25,781 nt of DNA, from positions 1 to 25,781 of the forward strand of contig DATKGB010000154.1 in NCBI GenBank assembly GCA_035544315.1. Reading direction: 5' to 3'. The position numbers and the translations under genes were made by a program. Under the pieces are notes generated by a model. It was given only the letters and a program-made list of their open reading frames with translations. It had not been told where the DNA came from and searched no databases. Of the stretch, positions 1 through 7,202 are shown piece after piece; within the stretch, counting starts at the first letter, position 1, and every line of letters starts with the position of its first letter. Source of the DNA: JALYSX01 sp035544315 (lineage in GTDB: Bacteria; Vulcanimicrobiota; Vulcanimicrobiia; Vulcanimicrobiales; Vulcanimicrobiaceae).

Positions 1-220
1 GAGGGGGGAAGAGAAGGGATGGACCGCCTCCGCAGCCGCAACCCAGCAGCGGCAGCCAGCGTGAGGCGCGCGGCAGAATCGCGCCCACCCACCATGCGGC
101 TAAGACGAACGGCACGGCCTCAAAGAGCGTCGCGGCGGCGGTTGCTCCAACTGCCAGCGTCGTTTGCACGGGCAAGGCGGCCAGCGCGAGCAGCAGCGCG
201 GCGACCGGAATGGGACGCAT
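1..220 (-). CDS. N-terminal part of a membrane protein, possibly a YraQ/ArsP-like permease (cut by window edge)
   Basis: Reading the minus strand from an ATG at 220 gives 73 open codons running off the left edge with no stop. The product begins MRPIPVAALLLALAALPV, a hydrophobic stretch that could be a first membrane segment. A second one follows around residues 31-50 (FEAVPFVLAAWWVGAIL), and then a Cys/Gly-rich loop GCGCGGGPS at about 59-67. An acidic residue followed by a 'PFVL' membrane helix and then a small-residue Cys/Gly/Pro loop recalls the first half of the DUF318/YraQ/ArsP permease repeat. That match is weak and made by eye. A GGAGG lies three bases upstream of the ATG. The gene is divergent from hisS with 77 bases between the starts. 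That it is a real coding region is fairly certain from its composition; the family call is tentative. Confidence 0.6.
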   Translation of the reverse strand, partial: MRPIPVAALLLALAALPVQTTLAVGATAAATLFEAVPFVLAAWWVGAILPRASRWLPLLGCGCGGGPSLLFPP

Positions 221-297
221 ACGCCTCCATCCCACGCATCGCCGGTCCGAGCAAGGCGGCATGAATACGAGCCATCTCTGCGAACAGGAGCAGGCCA
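221..297. promoter_or_regulatory. Divergent intergenic region between the membrane-protein gene and hisS
   Basis: These 77 bases separate two divergent starts, so they should hold promoters for both directions, including the long plus-strand operon. I see no convincing -35/-10 pair. The only clear element is the ribosome-binding site for hisS, AGGAG at 286-290, seven bases before its ATG. No T-box-like leader is present even though the first gene is an aminoacyl-tRNA synthetase. Confidence 0.4.
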
Positions 298-1572
298 ATG
301 TCTTCCAAGATCGCCGCGCCGCGCGGCACGCAAGATATTCTTCCGCCGCAGTCGGCCCGCTGGCTCGAACTGGAAACGCGCGCGCGTTGCCTGGCCGATC
401 GCTTCGGTTACGGCGAGGTGCGCACGCCGACGTTTGAATCGACCGAGTTGTTCGTGCGCGGCGTCGGTGACACGACCGACATCGTCGAAAAAGAAATGTA
501 TACGTTTACCGACAAGGGCGATCGCAGCATCACCCTCCGTCCGGAGTGGACGGCACCGGTGGTGCGCGCGGCGCTGGAGCAGAACCTGTTCGCGCAAGGC
601 GCGCAACGTTTGTACTACGTCGGACCGATCTACCGCTACGAGCGTCCACAAAAAGGGCGCTACCGGCAATCTCATCAGTTCGGGGTCGAGTGCTTTGGAT
701 TCGCGGGACCCGAAGCAGACTTCGAAGTGATCTCGCTGGCGTGGTCGCTGGTCGCGGGCTACGGCATCGCCGACGCGACGCTCAATATCAACTCGATCGG
801 CGACGAGGTCTGCCGTCCGCGTTATCGCGAGGCGCTGCTCGCGCACTTTCGACCGCACCTCGGTAGCCTGAGCGCCAATTCTCAGCGACGCTTGGAACGT
901 AACCCGTTGCGGCTGCTCGACAGCAAAGACGACAACGATCGCCCGTTCGTGGAAAGCGCGCCGACGTTTGAATCGATTCTGTGCGACGATTGCCGCGCGC
1001 ATTTCGACACGCTCAAAGCGTATCTCGATCGCGCGAAGATCCCATACGTCGTCAACCCACGCATCGTGCGCGGCTTGGATTACTACACGCGCACGGTCTT
1101 CGAAATCGTGTCGAGCGTCTTGGGCGCCCAGTCGACGGTGTGCGGCGGCGGCCGGTACGACGATTTGGTCAAATCGTTGGGAGGGCCCGACGTGCCGGCG
1201 GTTGGCTTTGCTTTGGGACTCGAACGATTCTTGATGATGCTCGACGCGATGAATGGCACGGCGCCGCCGCTTCGTCGCGGCGTCGTTGCGATCGGACTGG
1301 GTAGCCAAGCGCGCGCCGCACTCGTTCCGATCGTCGACGAACTCCGCCGCAGCCTCGACGCCCCCACCTATGTCGACTACGACGAGCGCAAGTTGCTCGC
1401 GCACCTCAAATCCGCGGATCGGCACCGCGCGCGCTTCGCCGTAATCCTGGGCGGCGACGAACTGGCCGCTGGCGAAATCGTGGTCCGCGACCTGGAAACG
1501 CGCACCGACGGGCGCCTGCCCCTAGGCAGCGGAAAAGACCTTGCGGCGGCCCTCGTTGAAATGGGGGCGTAA
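298..1572 (+). CDS. hisS: Histidyl-tRNA synthetase
   Basis: Charges tRNA-His with histidine in the cytoplasm using ATP. The 424 residues match the usual length of bacterial HisRS. The N-terminus has the family signature PRGTQDILPP (residues 8-17). Class II motif 2 is in the segment around YYVGPIYRYERPQKGRYR. The histidine-specific motif RGLDYYTRTVFE begins at residue 258, followed by GGGRYDDLV. The last ~90 residues form the anticodon-binding domain. The ATG at 298 has AGGAG seven bases upstream and places the conserved 'PRGTQD' at the normal distance. It is the first gene of a 14-gene plus-strand run, and its TAA overlaps the accB ATG by one base. An essential enzyme heading a surface-glycan operon would keep that operon transcribed, which is inference. 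Confidence 0.97.
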   Translation: MSSKIAAPRGTQDILPPQSARWLELETRARCLADRFGYGEVRTPTFESTELFVRGVGDTTDIVEKEMYTFTDKGDRSITLRPEWTAPVVRAALEQNLFAQGAQRLYYVGPIYRYERPQKGRYRQSHQFGVECFGFAGPEADFEVISLAWSLVAGYGIADATLNINSIGDEVCRPRYREALLAHFRPHLGSLSANSQRRLERNPLRLLDSKDDNDRPFVESAPTFESILCDDCRAHFDTLKAYLDRAKIPYVVNPRIVRGLDYYTRTVFEIVSSVLGAQSTVCGGGRYDDLVKSLGGPDVPAVGFALGLERFLMMLDAMNGTAPPLRRGVVAIGLGSQARAALVPIVDELRRSLDAPTYVDYDERKLLAHLKSADRHRARFAVILGGDELAAGEIVVRDLETRTDGRLPLGSGKDLAAALVEMGA

Positions 1573-2009
1573 TGGACGAGAAGCAGACCCTCGAAGAGTT
1601 GCTCGCGATCATGCACGAGCACGACCTCGACAAGATCAAGGTCAAGGTCGGCGACGCGCTCTACGAGTTGGTGCGGCGAGAGCCCGGCACGCCGTCGACG
1701 CCGATGGGCTACGCGGCTCCGGCCGCTGCCGGAGGCTCGGCGCATGGGCCATCGACTGCGGCTCCGGCGAACATCAAGAAAGTCGCCGCGCCGCTTACCG
1801 GCGTTTTTTACCGCTCGTCCTCGCCCGACACCGAAGCCTTCGTTAACGTCGGCGACCGCGTCGAGGTCGGCTCGCCGCTGTGCATTCTCGAAGCGATGAA
1901 GCTCTTCAATGAAATTTTGAGCGATTATACCGGATCGATCGTGCGCATCGTTCCCGAAAACGGCGAGTTGGTCTCACAAGGCGACGATATTTTCTGGATC
2001 GATCCCTAA
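1572..2009 (+). CDS. accB: Biotin carboxyl carrier protein of acetyl-CoA carboxylase
   Basis: Carries biotin for acetyl-CoA carboxylase, the first step of fatty-acid synthesis. At 145 residues it has the standard AccB plan. Residues 1-38 are a small helical N-terminal domain. Residues 40-68 are an Ala/Pro/Gly-rich flexible linker. The biotinyl domain runs from about residue 70 to the end, with the acceptor lysine K110 in CILEAMKLFNEI. The ATG overlaps the hisS stop (TAATG). The usual partner accC (biotin carboxylase) is not adjacent; the next gene, two bases after the stop, is gmhA. A stand-alone biotinyl subunit of another carboxylase or decarboxylase is possible, but the N-terminal domain and linker favour AccB. 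Confidence 0.93.
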   Translation: MDEKQTLEELLAIMHEHDLDKIKVKVGDALYELVRREPGTPSTPMGYAAPAAAGGSAHGPSTAAPANIKKVAAPLTGVFYRSSSPDTEAFVNVGDRVEVGSPLCILEAMKLFNEILSDYTGSIVRIVPENGELVSQGDDIFWIDP

Positions 2010-2011
2010 GC

Positions 2012-2599
2012 ATGGCTGTGGACTACACCGCGCGTCGCGGTTTTGACGAACTGCTGGCCGACCGGCACGGCATCTTCGAACGCCCGTATTACAAAGCGCA
2101 AGTCGAAGCGATCGTCGACGCGGTCGTGACGTCGCTGCGCGGCGGGAAAAAAATCTTGTGGTGCGGCAACGGCGGCAGTGCGGCCGAAGCCCAGCATATG
2201 TCCGCCGAATTGTCGGGGCGCTTCTTGCGCGAACGGCCCGGCCTCAACAGCGAGGCGCTTTCGGTCAACAGTTCGACGGTGACGGCCATCGGCAACGATT
2301 TCGGGTACGACGAGATTTTCGCTCGTCAGGTGCAGGCGTTCGCGCGGCCCGGCGACGTCTTGATCGCGCTGACCACCAGCGGCAAGTCGCGCAACATCAT
2401 CTTGGCCGTCGAAGCCGCAAAACGCAACGGGGCGATTTCCGTTGCGTTTACCGGAAACGGCGGCGGCCCGGTCGCGGAGATTGCCGATCTGGTGCTAATG
2501 GGACCCGACGGCTACTCGGCGATCGTTCAAGAAGTGCATCAGGTGATGGCGCATATCGTCTGCGACTTGGTCGAGCAGCGCCTGATCTTCGAATCATGA
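2012..2599 (+). CDS. gmhA: Sedoheptulose-7-phosphate isomerase
   Basis: Converts D-sedoheptulose 7-phosphate to D-glycero-D-manno-heptose 7-phosphate, the first committed step of ADP-heptose synthesis. The 195-residue protein is a single SIS domain with the GmhA signatures CGNGGSAAEAQHMSAEL (51-67), SSTVTAIGNDFGYDEIFARQ (87-106) and TTSGKSRN (121-128). The Zn/active-site residues expected from the family are present: H62, E66, Q173 and H181, the last two in QEVHQVMAH. It follows accB by two bases, and its TGA overlaps the heptose-kinase ATG (ATGA), so the steps are translationally coupled in pathway order. Its family relative DiaA lacks this heptose context and fits less well. Confidence 0.95.
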   Translation: MAVDYTARRGFDELLADRHGIFERPYYKAQVEAIVDAVVTSLRGGKKILWCGNGGSAAEAQHMSAELSGRFLRERPGLNSEALSVNSSTVTAIGNDFGYDEIFARQVQAFARPGDVLIALTTSGKSRNIILAVEAAKRNGAISVAFTGNGGGPVAEIADLVLMGPDGYSAIVQEVHQVMAHIVCDLVEQRLIFES

Positions 2600-3582
2600 C
2601 CGCGCAACTGCTCGCGCCGCCCGACGCGCGCGCCTTGTTCGCGCGCATGCGCGGCAAGCGCATCATGGTTGTGGGCGACGTCATGATCGACGAATGGATT
2701 TGGGGAACGGTCAGCCGCATCTCGCCCGAAGCTCCGGTTCCCGTCGTCGCGGTCACCGATCACTCGTTCACGCTGGGCGGCGCCGGCAACGTCGCCACCA
2801 ATTTGCGCGCGCTAGATGCCGGCGTTTCGTTCGTTTCGGCCGTCGGCAGCGATCCGTTTGCAAAACAGGTACGCGACTTGTTGCGTGCCGACGATGTCGA
2901 CGACGCCGGAACCATTGCGTTGAGCGATCGCCCGACCACGCGCAAGACCCGCGTCGTCGCGCACAATCAGCAGGTCGTTCGAGCCGATTGGGAATCGACG
3001 CAACCGCTCGCCGCAGCCGATCGCGCGCGTCTGTGCGCCTACGTCGCCGCGCACGCGGCGTCGTGCGATGCGATTATTCTGAGCGACTATGCCAAGGGAC
3101 TGCTCGGCCGCGAATTGGTCGAGGCCGCGCTGGCCGCGCCGCTGGTCCTGGCCGATCCCAAACCACAGAACCTCGACCTGTTCGCCGACGTCACGTGCGT
3201 CGCGCCCAACGCGCACGAAGCCGCCTCGGCTAGCGGCATCGCGATCGTCGACGACGCGTCGCTCGAACGCGCGGGAACGAGCCTACTGCAACGACTGCGC
3301 TGTCGGTACGTCGTCGTGACTCGCGGCGAACATGGCATGGCACTCTTTGGACGCGACGGCGAACGTCTGCATATTCCGTCGGTCGCTCGCACCGTCTTTG
3401 ACGTGAGCGGCGCCGGCGATACGGTCGTCGCGGTTTTGTCGTTGGCGTTAGCGGCCGGCGCGCCGATCGAGCAAGCGATGCAGCTGGCGAACTTTGCCGC
3501 CGCCGCGGTGGTCGAGAAGTTGGGCACGGCCACGACGTCGGCCGACGAAATCGTCGCATTGGTCGAACATGAACGCGCCTGA
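2596..3582 (+). CDS. hldE1: D-glycero-beta-D-manno-heptose-7-phosphate kinase (RfaE domain I as a separate protein)
   Basis: Phosphorylates heptose 7-phosphate at C1 to heptose 1,7-bisphosphate. The 328-residue protein is a PfkB/ribokinase-family kinase matching the N-terminal half of E. coli HldE. The N-terminus has VVGDVMIDEW (25-34) and the substrate motif RISPEAPVPVV (41-51), typical of RfaE. GGAGNVATNL follows at 61-70. The C-terminal anion-hole motif FDVSGAGDT has the catalytic base D275. The ATG overlaps the gmhA stop, and its end overlaps the next gene by 14 bases. A longer open frame continues upstream inside gmhA but is only a shadow. The split from the adenylyltransferase (next gene) is also seen in other lineages. 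Confidence 0.94.
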   Translation: MTAQLLAPPDARALFARMRGKRIMVVGDVMIDEWIWGTVSRISPEAPVPVVAVTDHSFTLGGAGNVATNLRALDAGVSFVSAVGSDPFAKQVRDLLRADDVDDAGTIALSDRPTTRKTRVVAHNQQVVRADWESTQPLAAADRARLCAYVAAHAASCDAIILSDYAKGLLGRELVEAALAAPLVLADPKPQNLDLFADVTCVAPNAHEAASASGIAIVDDASLERAGTSLLQRLRCRYVVVTRGEHGMALFGRDGERLHIPSVARTVFDVSGAGDTVVAVLSLALAAGAPIEQAMQLANFAAAAVVEKLGTATTSADEIVALVEHERA

Positions 3583-4075
3583 CGCGTTTTTCGGCGTACT
3601 GCTCGACGTCGAATCGGCGTGCGAAAGGCGCGAAGCCCTGCGCGCGATCGGCAAACGTGTGGTCTTTACCAACGGCGTATTCGACGTCGTGCATGCCGGA
3701 CACGTCGCCTACTTGGCCTGGGCGCGAGCGCAGGGCGACGTACTCATTCTGGGATTGAATACGGACGCGTCGGTACGAGAACTCAAAGGCGAGTTGCGCC
3801 CGATCGTATCGTTTGAAGAACGCGCGCGCATACTATGCGCGCTGCGCAGCGTCGATATCGTCGTCGGTTTCGGCGAGCGTACGCCCGAAGTGCTGTTGGA
3901 TCGCATCGCTCCCGACGTCCACGTCAAGAGCGCACAGTATCGCGAGGAAGAGCTGCCCGAGCGAACCGTGGTGCTCGCCCGCGGCGGCGAGATTCGGTTG
4001 GCGCCGCATCTTGTTGGCACGTCCACGACCGACACGATCGCCCGCATCATCGCGCGCTACGCAAGCGAACCCTAA
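3569..4075 (+). CDS. hldE2: D-glycero-beta-D-manno-heptose 1-phosphate adenylyltransferase (RfaE domain II)
   Basis: Transfers AMP from ATP to heptose 1-phosphate, giving ADP-heptose. The 168-residue cytidylyltransferase-fold protein has FTNGVFDVVHAGH, with the HxGH nucleotide-binding motif at 42-45. It then has GLNTDASVRELKG and RPIVSFEERARIL, and near the C-terminus STTDTIARI, all typical of RfaE2. The usual 'VKGGDY' segment reads VKSAQY here: the lysine is kept but the glycine pair is replaced. The ATG lies inside the kinase gene (14-base overlap), giving tight coupling. The phosphatase (GmhB) and the final epimerase (HldD) of the pathway are not in the window. Confidence 0.92.
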   Translation: MNAPDAFFGVLLDVESACERREALRAIGKRVVFTNGVFDVVHAGHVAYLAWARAQGDVLILGLNTDASVRELKGELRPIVSFEERARILCALRSVDIVVGFGERTPEVLLDRIAPDVHVKSAQYREEELPERTVVLARGGEIRLAPHLVGTSTTDTIARIIARYASEP

Positions 4076-5289
4076 TGCGCATCGCGATCTCAGCCAACGG
4101 TCCCGGCGAAGTCGCCGGCTGGGTTCGCCCGCTCGTACGGGCGATCTACGCGCGCGATCCCGAGGCGAGCGTGAGCCTGTTTCTGGTTCCCGACGACTTC
4201 GCTAGCGGCGCCGAAGCGTCGATGGCGCGCGCGTGGTTTCCCCAGGCGCAGATCTTCGATCCGAAAGCTTATCTGGCGTTTTCGTTGGGTCGGCACGTGC
4301 CCGGGGCGCCCGAGTCTGCCGACGTCGTGCAATATCTCGGCGGAGACCTGATGCACGCTGCGCGTTTGCACAAGCGCTTGGGCGGCATCGCGACGACCTA
4401 TAAATTTTCGCGCGCGCGCTATCGCGACACGTTCGCGCGCGCGTTTGCCGTCGATGCCAAGAACGTGGCGGAACTGCTGGCGGCGCGGATTCCCGACGAA
4501 CGCATCGTGACGGTCGGCAATCTGGCCATCGACGGCGCGCTGATCGAAGCCGACCAGCCCTTGGAGAGTGCGGCACCCCAAGACGGCATTTTAATCATGC
4601 CGGGTTCGCGCGCCTACGAAGTCGAGCATATGATTCCGTTCTTTTTCACCGCCGCGCAGCGGATGTTGCGCGAACGGCCGGGGTTGCGCATCGCGTTTGG
4701 CATCTCGCCGTTTTCCTCGCTGGAAAAGGTGCGTGCCGCGCTCGAGCGTGGCGGCGATCCACGCATCTGGGCCCAACGCGGCAGGCTGGTCGAGCGGTCG
4801 GGCGCGTCGTTTTTGGAGAGCATCGATGGCACGACGCGGGTTCCGATCGTGCAGAACGCGCTGGCCGCTGCGCGTCGCGCGCGCTTGGTCCTGACGTTTC
4901 CGGGGACCAAAACGATCGAGGTTGCAGCGCTGGGGACGCCGATGGTTTCAGTCACGCCTTTGAACGCGCCCGAGAAAATCGCGATCAACGGGCCGCTGAC
5001 CTACCTCGACCGCATTCCGCTGATCGGCGCGCCGCTCAAGGGCGCGGTCGTGCTTGCTTACGGCAAACGCTTCCGGTATCATACCCAACCGAACATGGAT
5101 CTCGACGATATGACGATTTGCGAGCTGCACGGAACGCTGTCGCCGGGTCGCGTCGCGCGCGTCGCACTCGAACGCTACGACGACCGCGAATGGCAACGAT
5201 CCAGCGGGCAGCGGTTGCGCGCGCTCTATGCCGGGCATGTGGGCGCGGCGGATCGCATGGCCGACTGTTTGCTGGGATTGACCGCCTGA
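4075..5289 (+). CDS. Lipid-A-disaccharide-synthase-related glycosyltransferase-like protein
   Basis: The 404-residue protein resembles LpxB (GT19) but is divergent. It begins RIAISANGPGEVAGW, where LpxB has its 'sGExSGD' loop. It has a UDP-sugar-site-like MPGSRAYEVEHMIPFF (PGSR at 176-179). It also has FPGTKTIEVAALGTPMV at 275-291, which parallels the LpxB 'SGTxTLE...PM' nucleotide loop. LpxB joins two UDP-diacylglucosamine-derived units in lipid A. The related cyanobacterial-type proteins have no settled function, so I infer a glycosyltransferase of the GT-B fold acting on a lipid or nucleotide-sugar substrate. lpxA, lpxC, lpxD and lpxK are absent here. The ATG overlaps the previous TAA by one base, and its TGA overlaps the next ATG. 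The starting methionine sits directly before the first beta-strand, which supports it. Confidence 0.7.
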   Translation: MRIAISANGPGEVAGWVRPLVRAIYARDPEASVSLFLVPDDFASGAEASMARAWFPQAQIFDPKAYLAFSLGRHVPGAPESADVVQYLGGDLMHAARLHKRLGGIATTYKFSRARYRDTFARAFAVDAKNVAELLAARIPDERIVTVGNLAIDGALIEADQPLESAAPQDGILIMPGSRAYEVEHMIPFFFTAAQRMLRERPGLRIAFGISPFSSLEKVRAALERGGDPRIWAQRGRLVERSGASFLESIDGTTRVPIVQNALAAARRARLVLTFPGTKTIEVAALGTPMVSVTPLNAPEKIAINGPLTYLDRIPLIGAPLKGAVVLAYGKRFRYHTQPNMDLDDMTICELHGTLSPGRVARVALERYDDREWQRSSGQRLRALYAGHVGAADRMADCLLGLTA

Positions 5290-6161
5290 TGCGGCTTTCG
5301 ATCGTCATCGCGACCAAAGATCGCGCGTCCTATCTCGAACGCGCGTTGGCGTCGCTCGACGCCCAAAAAGGCGCTCCGTCGTTTGAAGTGATCGTCGTCG
5401 ACAACGGATCGACCGACGATACAAAGGGCGTCGTCGAGCGGGCGGCGCAGCGCGGCGCGGCGGTGCGCTACGCATTCGAGCCCGAGCCCAATCGCGGTAA
5501 GGCGCGCAATCGCGGCGTGGCGATCGCAACCGGCTATTTGGTGCTGTTTTGCGACGACGACGTCGTCGCGCCGCCGGGATTTCTGGCGGCGCACGAGGCC
5601 GCGCACGAGAGCGGCGATCTGATCGTCAACGGACCGATCCTCAACGTCGTCTCGTACGACGAGCGGCCCAAACCCTCCATCGTGAACTATTCGCGCGCAT
5701 TTCTGTGCACTTGCAACGTATCGATTTCGCGCTACGCGTTAGATGCCGTCGGTGGTTTCGACGAGCGCTTCGACTTGTACGGGTGGGAAGATACCGAACT
5801 CGGCGTGCGCTTGCGCGAGCACGGTGCCCGCTGGAAGTTTGCTTGGGAAGCCTATATTTGGCATATCAAGCCGACCAACGAGAATACGCTCGAAGTCGAT
5901 ACGCGTAAGGTCGTCGAGAAAGCCAAGATGGCGCGGCGCTTTATCGAGAATTCGCCATCGTCGCGCGCGCGCATGGCGACGGGCGCTCACCCGCTCAACT
6001 TGTTGCGCGGACGTTATCTGCTGCCCGATCCGTGGCTGCGCGTGTTGGCCGGAGTCGCCACCAGCGAGAACCTGCCGGCTCCGCTACGATCGATCGCGCG
6101 CGCGCAGTTTCTCGACGGTATGTACACGCGCGAACTCGTCCGCGCGCTCGATGAAGGATAG
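5289..6161 (+). CDS. Family 2 glycosyltransferase (first of three)
   Basis: A 290-residue GT-A-fold transferase with no membrane segments. It opens with LSIVIATKDRASYLERAL and has VDNGSTDDT (38-45), the nucleotide-sugar site. The metal-binding DXD triad is in FCDDDV (D89-D91), after NRGKARNRGVAIATG. The acceptor-side motif GGFDERFDLYGWEDTELG has GWED at 165-168. A ~90-residue basic helical tail follows. It is clearly paralogous to the genes at 7203 and 9105. It adds a sugar, probably from a nucleotide-activated donor, to a growing surface glycan; donor and acceptor cannot be read from the sequence. The ATG overlaps the preceding TGA by one base, and the end overlaps the next gene by 11 bases. 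Confidence 0.88.
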   Translation: MRLSIVIATKDRASYLERALASLDAQKGAPSFEVIVVDNGSTDDTKGVVERAAQRGAAVRYAFEPEPNRGKARNRGVAIATGYLVLFCDDDVVAPPGFLAAHEAAHESGDLIVNGPILNVVSYDERPKPSIVNYSRAFLCTCNVSISRYALDAVGGFDERFDLYGWEDTELGVRLREHGARWKFAWEAYIWHIKPTNENTLEVDTRKVVEKAKMARRFIENSPSSRARMATGAHPLNLLRGRYLLPDPWLRVLAGVATSENLPAPLRSIARAQFLDGMYTRELVRALDEG

Positions 6162-7152
6162 GGCCGGCGGGGCCGCACTGCTCTACACCGCCGGGGGCGG
6201 TATCGGTGATTCGTTGGTGTCGACGGTCGTCGCTCAGGCGTTACGCAAGCGCTTCGCCCGCGTCGATGCGCTCGCGCTGCCCGGACATCGTGCGACCCTC
6301 CAACGCGTCCCCGAACTCGAGGACGTCTTGCTCGACGACGGCGGCAACGAGAAGGCACTAGCGGCGCAGATCACCGCGGGCGGATACGACGCGTGCATAG
6401 TGACTTGGGCAACCGCGCGCGCCGCCCGGGTGGCGGCATTGGCGAACATTCCGGTTCGCGTGGGTCAGGCGCGCCGCCTCTACTCGTCGCGTTTCACGCA
6501 GCGCGTCATCGTGCGCAGTGAACTGGGCGATGTCACCTCGCCGTGGTCGGAGATTCTCTTGGACTACGCGCGCGCGCTAGGCTGCGACGCTCCCGCGGCG
6601 GTACCGCATTTCGTTCCGACGGAAGCCGACCGAGCCGAGGCCGATGCAGCCGTCGACGACGCGCCGTTTCTGTTGTTGCATCCGACCAACGCGATCGCGT
6701 CCGAGCGCGGCATCTGGCCGACGCACGCGTGGGCGGCACTGGCGCGTGCGCTGGTCGATCGCTTCGCCACCCGCGTGCTCGTCAGCGGAACCGCCGCGGA
6801 CGCCAAAATCGTCGAGCGGATAGTTGCACGGGACGGGGTGGTCTCGATTGCGGGCAAACTCGGTATCGGTGCGTTCGGCGCGCTTGCGCAGCGAGCGCGC
6901 GCGTTCGTCGGCATTACGACCGGCACGATGCACGTCGCCGCGGCAGTCGGCTGCCCGACGATCGGCATCTTCCCGTTCCAATCGGACTTCCCCGAACGCT
7001 GGGCGCCGCGCGGTGCGCGCACCGCGGTCGTGCGCCCCACGTACCGATGTCATCGTGGCGATACCAAAGAGTCGTGCCCCGACTACGCCTGCATCGCCAA
7101 CCTAGACATCCCCCGCATCCTCGCCACAACCCAAACGCTTCTGACAAGCTGA
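6151..7152 (+). CDS. Family 9 (heptosyltransferase-like) glycosyltransferase
   Basis: A 333-residue GT-B protein of the ADP-heptose:LPS heptosyltransferase family. It has the N-terminal glycine loop TAGGGIGDSLVSTVVAQALR (13-32), then LLLHPTNAIASERGIWP around 174-190, where the family has its phosphate-contacting 'HPG/HPx' and 'K-xWP' motifs, then GKLGIGAFGALAQRA and TTGTMHVAAAVGCPTIGIF. The last motif normally contains an acidic residue (as in D-T/S-G-P-M-H) that helps bind ADP-heptose. Here that place is threonine (TTGTMH, residues 256-261), so activity or donor may differ. The C-terminus is Cys-containing (YRCHRGDTKESCPDYAC), another uncommon feature. The start lies inside the previous gene; no good ribosome-binding site is visible, consistent with coupling. 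Confidence 0.85.
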   Translation: MKDRAGGAALLYTAGGGIGDSLVSTVVAQALRKRFARVDALALPGHRATLQRVPELEDVLLDDGGNEKALAAQITAGGYDACIVTWATARAARVAALANIPVRVGQARRLYSSRFTQRVIVRSELGDVTSPWSEILLDYARALGCDAPAAVPHFVPTEADRAEADAAVDDAPFLLLHPTNAIASERGIWPTHAWAALARALVDRFATRVLVSGTAADAKIVERIVARDGVVSIAGKLGIGAFGALAQRARAFVGITTGTMHVAAAVGCPTIGIFPFQSDFPERWAPRGARTAVVRPTYRCHRGDTKESCPDYACIANLDIPRILATTQTLLTS

Positions 7153-7202
7153 CCCGTTGGCGCCGAGGCCGCCCCCCGGTGTCGGTCGAATCCACCGGCG
7201 AC

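Noticed and set aside
100..1425. 441-residue minus-strand open frame
   Set aside because: It lies opposite hisS, is Arg/Ala-rich without family motifs, and hisS is unmistakable. It is a codon-bias shadow typical of GC-rich DNA.
2158..2595. Long upstream extension of the heptose kinase frame
   Set aside because: It overlaps gmhA in another frame and is Arg-rich and motif-free. The ATG at 2596 in the ATGA overlap gives a normal kinase N-terminus.
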